Part shown: piece after piece, positions 47,537 to 56,912 of the stretch
Layout of the letters: every line of letters begins with the position of its first letter
Numbering within the stretch: position 1 is the first letter of the stretch
From: DATGPD01 sp031423015
GTDB lineage: Bacteria > Planctomycetota > UBA1135 > UBA2386
Length of the DNA stretch: 64,000 nucleotides
NCBI GenBank assembly: GCA_031423015.1
Contig: JANPER010000122.1
Location: 142,657-206,656, forward strand
Direction of reading: 5' to 3'
Translations under genes and position numbers: made by a program
The notes under the pieces: generated by a model
What the model was told of the DNA's origin: nothing
Databases searched by the model: none
Seen by the model: the letters and a program-made list of their open reading frames with translations, nothing else

Positions 47537-49258
47537 ATGTCCACGGAAAGGGAGCACCGTGTCTTCTCGTCACCCAACGATCAAGCCGACTCGAAGTCGG
47601 CCTCACGTCGTCCCGAAGGGGACGAAGGAGTACGCGGCCCACCGCCGCATGGGAGCCTGCCGCCGCACGGCCACCATGGCGCGAACCGTGACGCCACACC
47701 CCGTGTAACACCCGACCCGGTGGGCGATCGCAAGGGTTCCGAACCGGCCGCTGATTCGGCGGCGTCGATTCTTCCCGTCGATACGGCAGCCTTCGCCGCA
47801 GCAGTGCGGGCCGACCTCGATTCCAGAATTCGGCGCGACAAGCTGGATGCCTGGTTCAAGCAGCTCACGCTTGCGTCGCTCAACGACCATGAGGCTGTGT
47901 TCGCTGTACCGAGCGGCTTCGTGCGCGACTTCCTCACGCGCAACCACCTCGCCGAGCTTCGGCGCTCGGTGCACAACATCGGCGGGTTGACGCGTTCGGT
48001 GCGCTTCGTGGTGACGCCGCTTCGCATTCCAGACGGCGACGAGGCGCGCCGCGCCGGCGTCGACGCGGTCTTGGGCAGCGTCGAAGATGAGTCCCCGTTG
48101 ACGTCGTACGAGGCCGAGAGTCGGCGCAACGGCACACACGCCAAGAAGAACGCTCGTGCCGCCTCGCTGTCCGGCCAAGGTGCAAGCGCCGGACCTGCTC
48201 ACCCTGGCAACGCAAGTCCGCGCGAGCCGCGCTTGAGCAGCCTCAACCCGACCTACTCTTTCGAGACGTTCGTCGTCGGCCCGTGCAACCGCTTGGGTCA
48301 TGCCGCCGCGCTAGCGATCGGTGAGAACCCTGGCCGCGCTTACAACCCGTTGTTCCTGCACGGCGGGGTCGGTCTCGGCAAGACGCATCTGTTGCAGGCG
48401 ATCTGTCACACCGTGTTGCGCCGGCATCCCGGCAAGCGCGTCGCCTACTTGAGCTGCGAGGAGTTCACCAACCAGTTCATCAACGCGGTGCAGACGGGCA
48501 AGCTCGATGCGTTCCGTGAGCACTACCGCAGCGTCGATGTGCTGGTCGTCGATGACGTGCAGTTCTTGGCCAACAAGGATCGCACGCAGGACGAGTTCTT
48601 CCACACGTTCAACGCGCTGTACAACTGCCACCGACAAGTCGTGATGTCGTCGGACTGCGCGCCGTTCGAGATCCCGACGCTGGAGGAGCGGCTGGTGTCG
48701 CGCTTCAAGTGGGGCTTCGTGACCCAGCTCGAACTGCCGTGCTACGAAACGCGGTACGCGATCGTGCAGCGTAAGGCCAAGACGCGCAACGTCGAGATCC
48801 CCGACGACGTGGCCCGGCACATCGCGGAGACCATCGACAGCAACGTGCGCGAACTCGAGGGCGCCGTAGTCAAGCTGCTGGGCGTTGCGACACTGACCGG
48901 GCAGAAGATCTCGGTCGAGGTGGCGCAAGAAGCGTTGCACGGCGTCACGCGCCTGCGCGCGCGACGGGTGACCCTCGACTGTGTGATGACCGTGATCGCG
49001 CGCGAGTTCTCGTTGTCGCCACGCGACATCACGGGCAAGAGTCGCGTCTCGCACATCAGCTCGACGCGACAGCTGGGGATGTACCTCTGCCGCCACCACA
49101 CCGACCACAGCCTTGAAGAGATCGGCCGCTTCTTCGGCAACCGCGACCATACGACGGTGATCTACGGCCTGAGCAAGATCAAGAAGCGCATGCACCAAGA
49201 TCGCAGCTTCCACGCGCTGGTCGAGCGGCTTGGGCATCGGATGGGTGTCGCTCAGTAG
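47537..49258 (+). CDS. dnaA: Chromosomal replication initiator DnaA
   Basis: Initiator ATPase of 573 residues from ATG 47537. After a long Ser/Pro/Arg-rich N-terminal extension (about 95 residues, unusual) come domain I (residues about 95-170), a linker, and domain III with Walker A HGGVGLGKTH near 275 and Walker B VVDDVQFLA near 338. Domain IV has the DnaA-signature SSTRQLGMYLCRHHTDHSLEEIGRFF near 510-535, which binds DnaA boxes. The next gene on the same strand is dnaN, with the likely origin in between. The N-terminal extension could be an artefact of an early start; no other methionine gives a shorter core with a clear ribosome site. Confidence 0.95.
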   Translation: MSTEREHRVFSSPNDQADSKSASRRPEGDEGVRGPPPHGSLPPHGHHGANRDATPRVTPDPVGDRKGSEPAADSAASILPVDTAAFAAAVRADLDSRIRRDKLDAWFKQLTLASLNDHEAVFAVPSGFVRDFLTRNHLAELRRSVHNIGGLTRSVRFVVTPLRIPDGDEARRAGVDAVLGSVEDESPLTSYEAESRRNGTHAKKNARAASLSGQGASAGPAHPGNASPREPRLSSLNPTYSFETFVVGPCNRLGHAAALAIGENPGRAYNPLFLHGGVGLGKTHLLQAICHTVLRRHPGKRVAYLSCEEFTNQFINAVQTGKLDAFREHYRSVDVLVVDDVQFLANKDRTQDEFFHTFNALYNCHRQVVMSSDCAPFEIPTLEERLVSRFKWGFVTQLELPCYETRYAIVQRKAKTRNVEIPDDVARHIAETIDSNVRELEGAVVKLLGVATLTGQKISVEVAQEALHGVTRLRARRVTLDCVMTVIAREFSLSPRDITGKSRVSHISSTRQLGMYLCRHHTDHSLEEIGRFFGNRDHTTVIYGLSKIKKRMHQDRSFHALVERLGHRMGVAQ

Positions 49259-49860
49259 GGTTTCGATGGGGTCGCGCGCGGTCAGAGCGCGTCGCCCGAC
49301 CGCGTGCAGACTTGTCCCGTGGCGCTTCTGAGGCGCATCGGCCGCAGGCCACCCCGGCAAGGTGGGTCGCCCAGTCGCGCTCTCGGTGGACGCGCGGCAA
49401 CTCGGGGCCCACTTGGCCCGAAGGCGACCCAGTCCAGCCGCTGCATCTTTTGACGCGTCGTTGTGGAGATCAGCATTCGAGCACGCGTGTTGCGGCCGCA
49501 AGCGACAAGGAACCCGTGCAATGGGTGTAGGCGAGCTGCGGAGTCATGGGTCGACCTCGTGCAGGGTTCGCCGGTGTGCTCCCCGTTGACCACACGTTGC
49601 TCAGGACAATCGACCCCTGAAGCGGTCTGATCCCCACACTCTCCACACCGCACGAGATCGACGAACTCGCGGGAGAAACAGCCCTAGCCAGTCGATCCTC
49701 GCTAGGCCGACCGCTACTCTTCTCACACTCGATCCTCCACGGAGGATGAAGAGAGAGAGATCAAGTACCTCTCTATCTCTAGATCATCACCGCGACGTCT
49801 TGCTGACCCGCCGATGATGCCTCAAGTCAAGTCCCACAACTCGCCACGAGCACACCGCCG
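49259..49860. other. Candidate chromosomal replication origin (oriC)
   Basis: 602 bases without a gene between dnaA and dnaN. Four short elements end in CCACA like DnaA boxes (TTATCCACA consensus): ATCTCCACA on the minus strand at 49462-49470, TTGACCACA at 49586-49594, ATCCCCACA at 49630-49638 and CTCTCCACA at 49639-49647. Three are two mismatches off and one is three off. A lower-GC, purine/pyrimidine-skewed stretch at about 49740-49790 could be the unwinding element. ATCCTCC / GGAGGAT make an inverted repeat at 49732-49747. The position is where many bacterial origins lie. It is called on position plus weak motifs. Confidence 0.6.
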
Positions 49861-50955
49861 ATGCGCCTCCTTTGCGATCGCCAACAGCTGACTCAAGCGT
49901 TCAGTGTGGTTGCCGGAGTTGCACCGCAGAAGAGCACCAAGCCGGTGCTGCAGAACGTCAAGCTGCGCGCGGATGCGTCCGGCCTGACGCTGCTGGCGAC
50001 TGACTTGCAGATGTCGGCCAAGGTCACCGTCGACGCCGTGAAGGTCGAAGCTCCTGGCGAAGTGTTGTTGCCGGCACGTGAGACGATGGCCTTGCTGCGC
50101 GAATTGTCCGACCCGACCTTGACGCTCAAGGCGAGCGAGTTCCGGTGCACGGTTGAGAGCGGTGGGGGCTCGTTCATCCTGTTGGGTGGCGACCCAGACG
50201 AGTTTCCCGCCGAGGCCAAGCTTGAAGGCGGACGCGCGCTGACGCTGTCAGCCGGGCGGGTGTCCGACATGATGCGCAAGACGGTCTTCTCGTCGACTCG
50301 CGACGAGAGTCGCTACGCCGTCAGTGGCGTGCTGTGGGACTGCCAGCAGGGCTGCCTGCGCCTCGTTGCCACCGATGGTCGTCGCCTGGCGCTCAACTAC
50401 GAGAACCTGGAGACCACCGAGAGCCGCTTGCGTGCGATCCAACCGTTGGCTTCGGTCAACGCGGTGATGAAGGTTCTGTCGGAGGCTGGCGACGACGAGG
50501 TCACCATCCTGTTCGGGGAAAACCAGATGGCGTTCACCGTGGGTAGCACGGTGCTCATCAGCCGCACCATCGATCAGGTGTTTCCAGAATACGAGTCTGT
50601 CATCCCCAAGGTGGCTGAGACCACGGTCGAGATCGCGCGCTCAGTGCTCGAGAGCAACGTGCGCAAGGTGTCCGTCTTGACCGGAGGCGACGTGCGCCAA
50701 GTGCGCTTCGCTTTCTCGAGTTCGACCCTCGAGATGTCGGCCGAAAACAGCGCGGTGGGTCGCGCCGACGTATGCGTCGATGTCGACGTCAAGGGTCCGG
50801 GCTGCACCGTCGCCTTCAACCCCGACTTCGTGCTCGACGCGTTGCGCGTCAGCGACTCCGAAGTCGTGCGCATCGACCTTACCGACGAGTCGACCCCCGC
50901 CAAGTTCACGCTGGGCGAATCGTTCACCTACGTGCTCATGCCCATCAGCGGATGA
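49861..50955 (+). CDS. dnaN: DNA polymerase III beta clamp
   Basis: Sliding clamp, 364 residues, three beta-clamp domains in series. Typical segments are MRLLCDRQQLTQAF at the start, GGGSFILLGGDPDEFP near 100, GVLWDCQQGCLRLVATDGRRLAL near 155-180, and the C-terminal FTYVLMPIS (the usual MPMR motif is MPIS). Length is standard. The stop overlaps the next start as ATGA. Confidence 0.95.
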   Translation: MRLLCDRQQLTQAFSVVAGVAPQKSTKPVLQNVKLRADASGLTLLATDLQMSAKVTVDAVKVEAPGEVLLPARETMALLRELSDPTLTLKASEFRCTVESGGGSFILLGGDPDEFPAEAKLEGGRALTLSAGRVSDMMRKTVFSSTRDESRYAVSGVLWDCQQGCLRLVATDGRRLALNYENLETTESRLRAIQPLASVNAVMKVLSEAGDDEVTILFGENQMAFTVGSTVLISRTIDQVFPEYESVIPKVAETTVEIARSVLESNVRKVSVLTGGDVRQVRFAFSSSTLEMSAENSAVGRADVCVDVDVKGPGCTVAFNPDFVLDALRVSDSEVVRIDLTDESTPAKFTLGESFTYVLMPISG

Positions 50956-51368
50956 TGCAGCCCATCGCGGCCTTGGGGCTTCCAGAGCCGCTGGATAGTG
51001 GCGAATTGAACGTCATGGCAAATTACAACTGCCGTAGAGATCTCGCGCGCCGCGAGCCTTCGCGGCTCTTGCAGCCCCAGTCGGTGGGAGACTTGATGTC
51101 CGGCGTCCTGCGCGATCTCGGCAAGAATCGCCGACGCGTCGAGCTGCAGGACGCCTTGGAAGCCGCGGTCGGTTCGTTGGCCGCACCATCGTGTCAGGTC
51201 GCCGGTTGGCGCGGCGGACGCCTGGTGGTCGAAGTCGCCTCGTCTCCCTTGTTCGCCGAACTGCGTGGCTTCCGTGCCGAAGCCGTGCGCCTTGCCATCA
51301 ACACAAAGCTCGGTCGGTCTGAAGTCGCCACCATCCTCTTCCGGATGGGGGGAACCGCCAATGTCTGA
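50952..51368 (+). CDS. DUF721 / DciA-like protein
   Basis: A 138-residue protein from ATG 50952 (overlapping the dnaN stop); ATG 51015 (MANYNCRRD...) is an alternative. It contains a DUF721-like core (SVGDLMSGVLRDLGK, GGRLVVEVASSPLFAELRGF...KLGRSEVATILFRMGG). DUF721 proteins include DciA, an operator of the replicative helicase in bacteria that lack DnaC. The placement between dnaN and gyrB agrees with replication-related function. The assignment is by context and pattern. Confidence 0.8.
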   Translation: MMQPIAALGLPEPLDSGELNVMANYNCRRDLARREPSRLLQPQSVGDLMSGVLRDLGKNRRRVELQDALEAAVGSLAAPSCQVAGWRGGRLVVEVASSPLFAELRGFRAEAVRLAINTKLGRSEVATILFRMGGTANV

Positions 51369-53844
51369 GTCGGTGCCTGTACCAATGTCCGAGAAACCTC
51401 CCCAACGCTACGACGCCAGCTCGATCAAGGTGCTGGAAGGCCTCGACGCTGTGCGCAAGCGGCCGGCAATGTACATCGGCGACACCAGCGCCAAGGGCCT
51501 GCACCATCTGGTTTGGGAGGTCGTCGACAACTCGGTTGACGAAGCGCTCGCCGGCCACTGCAACCGCATCGACGTGCGCGTGCACAAGGATGGATCCGTG
51601 TCGGTCCGCGACAACGGCCGTGGCATTCCGGTCGACATGCACGAGACAGGCGTGCCAGCGCTCGAGGTGATTCTGTGCACGCTGCACGCGGGCGGCAAGT
51701 TCGACAAGGACAGCTACCAGGTGTCGGGCGGCCTGCACGGCGTCGGCGTCTCGGTAGTGAACGCGCTCGCTGAGTGGCTCGAAGTCGAGGTCTATCGCGA
51801 CGGCAAGATCTACCGCCAGAACTACGCGCGCGGCCACAAGACCGACGAGCTGCGCGTGATCGGCGACACCGACCAAAACGGCACGATGGTGCGCTATCGC
51901 GCCGACGCGCAGATCTTCGACACCACCGAATTGCTGTTCGAGGTCCTGCGCAAGCGCTTGCGCGAGTTGGCGTACTTGATGGGTACGTACAACCTCAAGC
52001 TGACGCTGGTCGATGAGCGCACCGATCAGAGCGAGGAGTTCCAATTCCCGGAGGGCTTGCGCGAGTTCGTCCAGCACCTCAACCGCGCGCGCGATGCGAT
52101 TCATCCGCAAGTCGTCTACATCAACAAAGACGTGCCGGGTGAAGACGACCCCCGCAAAGTCTACGGGGTCGAAATCGCGCTGCAGTACAACGATGGCTAC
52201 AACGAGGCTGTCTTCACCTTCGTCAACAACATCAACACCGCGGAGGGTGGCACGCATCTGGTCGGCTTCCGCGCCGCGCTCACACGCGCGCTGAACAACT
52301 ACTGCAAGCAAGAGAAGCTGCTGAAGCCGAAGGAAGAAGCACCCTCCGGCGACGACTACCGCGAAGGCCTCACCGCCGTCATCTCGGTGAAGGTGCCCGA
52401 GCCGCAGTTCGAGTCGCAGACCAAGATCAAGCTTGGCAACCGCGAGGTGCAGTCGATCGTCGAGACCGTGGTCGGCGACGGGTTGCGCACGTTGTTCGAA
52501 GAACAACCGCTGGTCCCGAAGGCGATCTTCGCCAAGGCGATGCAAGCGGCGCGGGCTCGCGAGGCGGCGCGCAAGGCGCGCGAATTGGTGCGGCGCAAGT
52601 CGGCGCTCGAGGGCATTGGCCTACCGGCCAAGCTGTCGGACTGCCACAAGGGCACTAGCCCCGAAGACGCCGAGTTGTACCTCGTGGAAGGCGACTCCGC
52701 CGGTGGCACCGCCAAGCAGGGCCGCACGTCCTTCCAAGCGATCCTGCCGTTGCGTGGCAAGCTGCTCAACGTCGAGAAGGCGTCGATGGACAGCGTCATC
52801 GGCCACGAAGAGGTGCAGACGATCGTCGCGGCGATTGGCACCGGCTTCATCGACGAAGGCTTCGACCAGTCGAAGCTGCGCTATCACAAGATCGTGATCA
52901 TGACCGACGCCGATGTCGACGGCTCGCACATCCGCACGCTGCTGCTCACGCTCTTCTACCGCAAGATGAACCAGTTGGTGGAGCGCGGGCACATCTTCAT
53001 CGCGCAACCGCCGCTCTACAAAATGCACCTCAAGGGCAAGGACAAGGACTTGCGCTACGCGCTGACCGATCGCGAGAAGCTGCGCATCGTGTCCGAGCTT
53101 GGCTTGGGCCAGACCAAGCTCACGGCACCGCTGGCGCGCGGCGGCAGCAAGACCTTCGAGGGCAAGGCGCTGCGCGAGGTGCTCGACTTGGTCGACGTCG
53201 TGATCGGCGCAGCCGACTCCCTGTCCACCGGCGTGGGCCTAGACCTCAACGGCTATCTCGGCGCGCTCAAGCTGCCGGAGTTCGAACTGCCGCACTACTG
53301 GCTGGTGCACAAGGGCGTTGGTCGGCTGATCGACACCCAAGCGCAACTCGATGCCGAACTCGAGAAGCTGCGCGGCGGCGGCAGCCTCAAGATTTACGAG
53401 GGCCCTGAGTCGGCGTGCGCGCGCGAGGCGGCCGATGTCGAGGTGTACAGCGTGCACGCCCCCGCCGATCTGGTTCCGGCGCTTCGACAACTCTGGGAAC
53501 GTGGCATCGACCCCAACGTGTGCGCCAAGCGACCTGGCGCGTTCTCGGTGCAGACCAAGAGCAACCAAGAAGACTGCGAGAGTCTGCGTACGGCGTGCGA
53601 ATACACCCAGCGCGTGTGCGAAGACACGGTCGACATCCAGCGCTACAAGGGCCTCGGCGAGATGAACGCCTCGGAACTGTTCGAGACCACGATGGACCCG
53701 GCTCGGCGCACGCTTCTCCAAGTGTCCATCAACGACGCTGTGCAGGCCGACCACATCTTCACGGTGCTGATGGGACCAGCGGTCGAGCCGCGGCGCGAGT
53801 TCATCGAGCGACACGCGCTCGAGGTCACCAACCTCGACGTGTAA
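51361..53844 (+). CDS. gyrB: DNA gyrase subunit B
   Basis: ATPase subunit of gyrase, 827 residues from ATG 51361 (8-base overlap with DUF721; ATG 51385 is an alternative). It has a GHKL ATPase (EVVDNSVDEALAGH near 52-65), the NGRGIPV and GGKFDKDSYQVSGGLHGVGVS blocks, Toprim acid LVEGDSAGGTAKQGR near 441, and DADVDGSHIRTLL near 517. The C-terminal VQRYKGLGEMN-type motif is present as IQRYKGLGEMN. Length is normal. Confidence 0.96.
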   Translation: MSESVPVPMSEKPPQRYDASSIKVLEGLDAVRKRPAMYIGDTSAKGLHHLVWEVVDNSVDEALAGHCNRIDVRVHKDGSVSVRDNGRGIPVDMHETGVPALEVILCTLHAGGKFDKDSYQVSGGLHGVGVSVVNALAEWLEVEVYRDGKIYRQNYARGHKTDELRVIGDTDQNGTMVRYRADAQIFDTTELLFEVLRKRLRELAYLMGTYNLKLTLVDERTDQSEEFQFPEGLREFVQHLNRARDAIHPQVVYINKDVPGEDDPRKVYGVEIALQYNDGYNEAVFTFVNNINTAEGGTHLVGFRAALTRALNNYCKQEKLLKPKEEAPSGDDYREGLTAVISVKVPEPQFESQTKIKLGNREVQSIVETVVGDGLRTLFEEQPLVPKAIFAKAMQAARAREAARKARELVRRKSALEGIGLPAKLSDCHKGTSPEDAELYLVEGDSAGGTAKQGRTSFQAILPLRGKLLNVEKASMDSVIGHEEVQTIVAAIGTGFIDEGFDQSKLRYHKIVIMTDADVDGSHIRTLLLTLFYRKMNQLVERGHIFIAQPPLYKMHLKGKDKDLRYALTDREKLRIVSELGLGQTKLTAPLARGGSKTFEGKALREVLDLVDVVIGAADSLSTGVGLDLNGYLGALKLPEFELPHYWLVHKGVGRLIDTQAQLDAELEKLRGGGSLKIYEGPESACAREAADVEVYSVHAPADLVPALRQLWERGIDPNVCAKRPGAFSVQTKSNQEDCESLRTACEYTQRVCEDTVDIQRYKGLGEMNASELFETTMDPARRTLLQVSINDAVQADHIFTVLMGPAVEPRREFIERHALEVTNLDV

Positions 53845-53864
53845 GCGTCTGTGCATCGAGTCGC

Positions 53865-55355
53865 ATGACCCGTGTCCGCTACCTGGTAGGTCTTCTGACG
53901 CTGGTGGCGACGTTGATCGCTGGCTACTGGTTGTTCGATCTGCTGCGCAGTCGCAATCGCGTCGACCTGTTTACGTTGCAGATCGAGTTTCGCGACGCGC
54001 GCGGGCTGCGCGCCGGCGCCGACATCAAGCACCGGGGCGTGTCGGTTGGCAGCGTGCGTCGAGTCGAGCTGCGTGGCGATGGCGAACGCGCGGTCGTCGA
54101 AGCGGTGCTCGAGCCGACCGCGACCAGGTTCGTACGCTACGGCAGCCGTTTCTGGATCGTGACGCCTCGCTTCCTGGGCCTCACGCAGGGGGCTACCGGG
54201 CTCGACACCCTCATCCGCGACACCTACGTCAGCTTCGCCACGGCGAACGATGCTGGCCCCGAGGTGCCGAGTGGCAGCCAGGTGATCGGCGCCGAACGCC
54301 CACCGGCGCAAAGCGACCTTGGCCTCGAGCCGGTGGAGCGTGGCGACTTGCTGATGACGCTCTTGGTGCCCGAGAGTCACGACCTGGCGCCGGGCGCACG
54401 CGTGATGTTCCGCGGCGTGCAGACTGGTGAGTTGCGCGAGGTTCGCTTGGCGCCGGACGGCACGCACATAGAACTCGAACTGCGCGTTCGTCGCGAGCAT
54501 CGTCAGACGGTGACTGATCGGGCGCAGTTCTGGGTAGCGCGCCCCCGCCTGTCCGGCGCGTTGCTCACCGGTTTCTTGCTGCAAGACGCCGCGGCCTTGC
54601 TGAGTCCGTTCATCGGCTACTACACCGAACAAGGCGCTGGTGTGCCCGTGCCTGATGGCCACCGCGCCGCCGCGCTTGCCGAGAGGCCAGACGTACGCAT
54701 CGGCGGCGTGCCTGGTGCAGCGCTCACGAAGCCGAAGGCTGAAGTGCCGCCGCGAACCGTCGAAGATGGCGTGCGGGTGGTGCGGGTGTTCTATCAAGCG
54801 ATCGAGCGCGACTTTTGGAGCCCCGACGACGATGTCGAGCGCGAAGGCTCCGGCCTGGTGCTCGAGGACGCCGACGGTCGCACCGTGGTGGTGACGACCC
54901 GAAGCACGTGTGACGGCGCCTACTTCGAGACCGACAGTTTCGGCGGCCGTCCTGACATCGAGCGCGAGTCGATTCGTGTTGCGCTGCCTGAGGGCCAGGT
55001 GCTGCAAGCGACCCGCGCATGGACCGCCCCAGATGGCGTCGACCTGGCGGTGTTGGTGTTGCAGGACCCGCCGTCGTCTTTGGTCGCGTCGGATCCGCAG
55101 CGCCTGGCGTTTGGCGACGCGATCCCAAACGACCGACAACCAGACGACAGTCAAACGGTGCGCGCCGTCGACGCCCAAGTGAAAGCGCTCGCCGTGGTGG
55201 CGCCCTCGGCTAGCGACCTCCCCCTCTATCGCGGCGGCGTGGTTCTCGCCGGCGAGCAGATCGTCGGCGTGCTTGGGCAGGCAAGCGCCACCGACGCGCG
55301 TCCCTTGGTGGTGCCGCTCGGTCGACTTCCCGACGCGTTGAGGCCCAAGCGGTGA
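53865..55355 (+). CDS. MCE-domain (PqiB/MlaD-like) protein with C-terminal pseudoprotease-like domain
   Basis: A 496-residue protein. One N-terminal helix (residues 6-26) is followed by two MCE domains of about 80 residues (near 36-115, starting FTLQIEFRDARGLRAGADIKHRG, and near 160-240, LLVPESHDLAPGARVMFRG). The C-terminal about 170 residues look like a trypsin/HtrA-type barrel. GSGLVLEDADG near 327 sits where HtrA has GSGFII, and DLAVLVLQD near 394 aligns with the catalytic-Asp region. The histidine position reads TTRSTC and the serine loop reads LYRGGVV, so it would be inactive. It directly precedes the MlaFE fusion with a GTGA overlap. It starts 20 bases after gyrB. Confidence 0.85.
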   Translation: MTRVRYLVGLLTLVATLIAGYWLFDLLRSRNRVDLFTLQIEFRDARGLRAGADIKHRGVSVGSVRRVELRGDGERAVVEAVLEPTATRFVRYGSRFWIVTPRFLGLTQGATGLDTLIRDTYVSFATANDAGPEVPSGSQVIGAERPPAQSDLGLEPVERGDLLMTLLVPESHDLAPGARVMFRGVQTGELREVRLAPDGTHIELELRVRREHRQTVTDRAQFWVARPRLSGALLTGFLLQDAAALLSPFIGYYTEQGAGVPVPDGHRAAALAERPDVRIGGVPGAALTKPKAEVPPRTVEDGVRVVRVFYQAIERDFWSPDDDVEREGSGLVLEDADGRTVVVTTRSTCDGAYFETDSFGGRPDIERESIRVALPEGQVLQATRAWTAPDGVDLAVLVLQDPPSSLVASDPQRLAFGDAIPNDRQPDDSQTVRAVDAQVKALAVVAPSASDLPLYRGGVVLAGEQIVGVLGQASATDARPLVVPLGRLPDALRPKR

Positions 55356-56887
55356 ACGACGCGGGCGCGAGCGCTGCGCTGGCACTCGACCTGCGCGGCT
55401 TCTCGCTCGCTTTTCGGGTTCGAGGTGGGCGCCTGCGCACAGTCTTCGAAGGCGTCGACCTGCAACTGCCCGCGGGCAAGCTCTACCTCGTGGTCGGTCC
55501 CAGCGGTGCCGGCAAGTCGACTCTCCTGCGCTTGCTGACCGGCTTGTGGGAGGCGCGCGAGGCAGCGCCGCGCTTTGGCGGCGAGGCGAAGGTGCTCGGC
55601 GTATCAGTCATCGATGGCTACCCCAAGCAGCTCCGCGCCGTCGTGACCGCCGTGCTGCAAGACGAGGGCTTGCTGGATGAGTTGAGTCCGCGCGCCAATG
55701 TTCGCTTGGCCCTACGCGCGGCCGGCCGTTCGCCCAAGCTCGACTTGGCCCTGTTGACGCAGGCTGGCCTGCCAGATCCACCCAACGAGGTTGCGTCGCT
55801 GTCGGGTGGCATGCGCAAGCGCGTGGCGGTGGCACGTTCGTTGGCTGCCGAACCACGCCTGTGCTTGTTCGATGAACCCACGGCTGGCCTCGACCCGGCT
55901 TCGGCGCGCGACATCGCCGCGTTGCTGCGACAAACGCACGAAGCAGCGAGTGGCAAGCGTACGACGTTCGTGGTCACCCACGACGTCATGACCTTCGCCA
56001 GCGTCGCCGACGCCGTCCTCGTGCTCGATCCAACGCAGCACAAGTTGCGCCTGGTAGCGCCCGAACGCGCGTTCGATGACCTCAGCGACGCGCAGACCAA
56101 AGGGGCGCAGGTGCCGGAGCGGCAAGACGACGACATCCCTGGGGTGCCACAACTGCGAGCTGCATTGCTGGGCATCGCGGGCGCCGTGTGGACGATGGGG
56201 GAGGCGCTGTGGCGTCTGCCGCCGGTCTATCCGAGCCTGGTGCTGCGCACCATCACGCGCTTCACCCTCGAACCGATCGCCTTCTCGTGTTTGGGGAGCG
56301 GCGTGATCGGCGGTCTCGCAACTTACTTTGCCCTGCGCAACAACCCGCTCGAGGGCGCCTTCATCGGCCAAGTGTTGCAGGGTTCCGGCAAGGTTCTCAT
56401 CTCGGTGCTGATCCCGCTGATGGCGGGGTTCTTCTTTACCGCACGCATGGCAGCAGGCGCCGCCGCGCGCGTGGGGACGATGAAGCGCAGCAATCAGGTC
56501 ACGGCGTTGCGCCTGATGGGCATCTTGCCCGCCGACTACCTGCTCACGCCGATGCTGTGGGGCATGGTGGTGGCGATGCCGATCGTCACCGCGGCTGGCA
56601 TGGCGTGCGCGTCGATGGCGGCGATGTTGGCGGCTCGGCTGGTTACCGGGATTCACCCGCACGCCTTCGCGCTGGCGTTTTTTGCGACAGTGGACGATCG
56701 CGATCTCTGGTTTGGACTGGCCAAGACCCTGCTGTCAGGCTTCGGCATCGCCGTGCTGACGTATCACCTTGGCACCGGCCCCAAACGCTCCGGCATCGAC
56801 GTGGGTAACTCCGTGAATGGCGCCATCGTCGTTGGCATGGTCTTGGTGCTCGCCGTGCATGGTGCGTTCACACTGATGCAATACTGA
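55352..56887 (+). CDS. MlaF-MlaE fusion (ABC ATPase joined to MlaE-type permease)
   Basis: A single 511-residue protein. Residues 1-240 are the ATPase: Walker A VVGPSGAGKST (49-57), signature SLSGGMRKRVAVA near 148-160, and LCLFDEPTAGLDPAS near 170. Residues about 255-511 are an MlaE-type permease of five to six helices (SCLGSGVIGGLATYFALR..., MKRSNQVTALRLMGILPADYL). Normally these are separate genes (mlaF, mlaE). The GTG start overlaps the MCE gene stop. No MlaB, MlaC or MlaA is adjacent. The pair probably moves phospholipids across the envelope; direction is not shown. Confidence 0.93.
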   Translation: MNDAGASAALALDLRGFSLAFRVRGGRLRTVFEGVDLQLPAGKLYLVVGPSGAGKSTLLRLLTGLWEAREAAPRFGGEAKVLGVSVIDGYPKQLRAVVTAVLQDEGLLDELSPRANVRLALRAAGRSPKLDLALLTQAGLPDPPNEVASLSGGMRKRVAVARSLAAEPRLCLFDEPTAGLDPASARDIAALLRQTHEAASGKRTTFVVTHDVMTFASVADAVLVLDPTQHKLRLVAPERAFDDLSDAQTKGAQVPERQDDDIPGVPQLRAALLGIAGAVWTMGEALWRLPPVYPSLVLRTITRFTLEPIAFSCLGSGVIGGLATYFALRNNPLEGAFIGQVLQGSGKVLISVLIPLMAGFFFTARMAAGAAARVGTMKRSNQVTALRLMGILPADYLLTPMLWGMVVAMPIVTAAGMACASMAAMLAARLVTGIHPHAFALAFFATVDDRDLWFGLAKTLLSGFGIAVLTYHLGTGPKRSGIDVGNSVNGAIVVGMVLVLAVHGAFTLMQY

Positions 56888-56912
56888 ACATCAGTGAGGC
56901 TTCACCTCAGAC

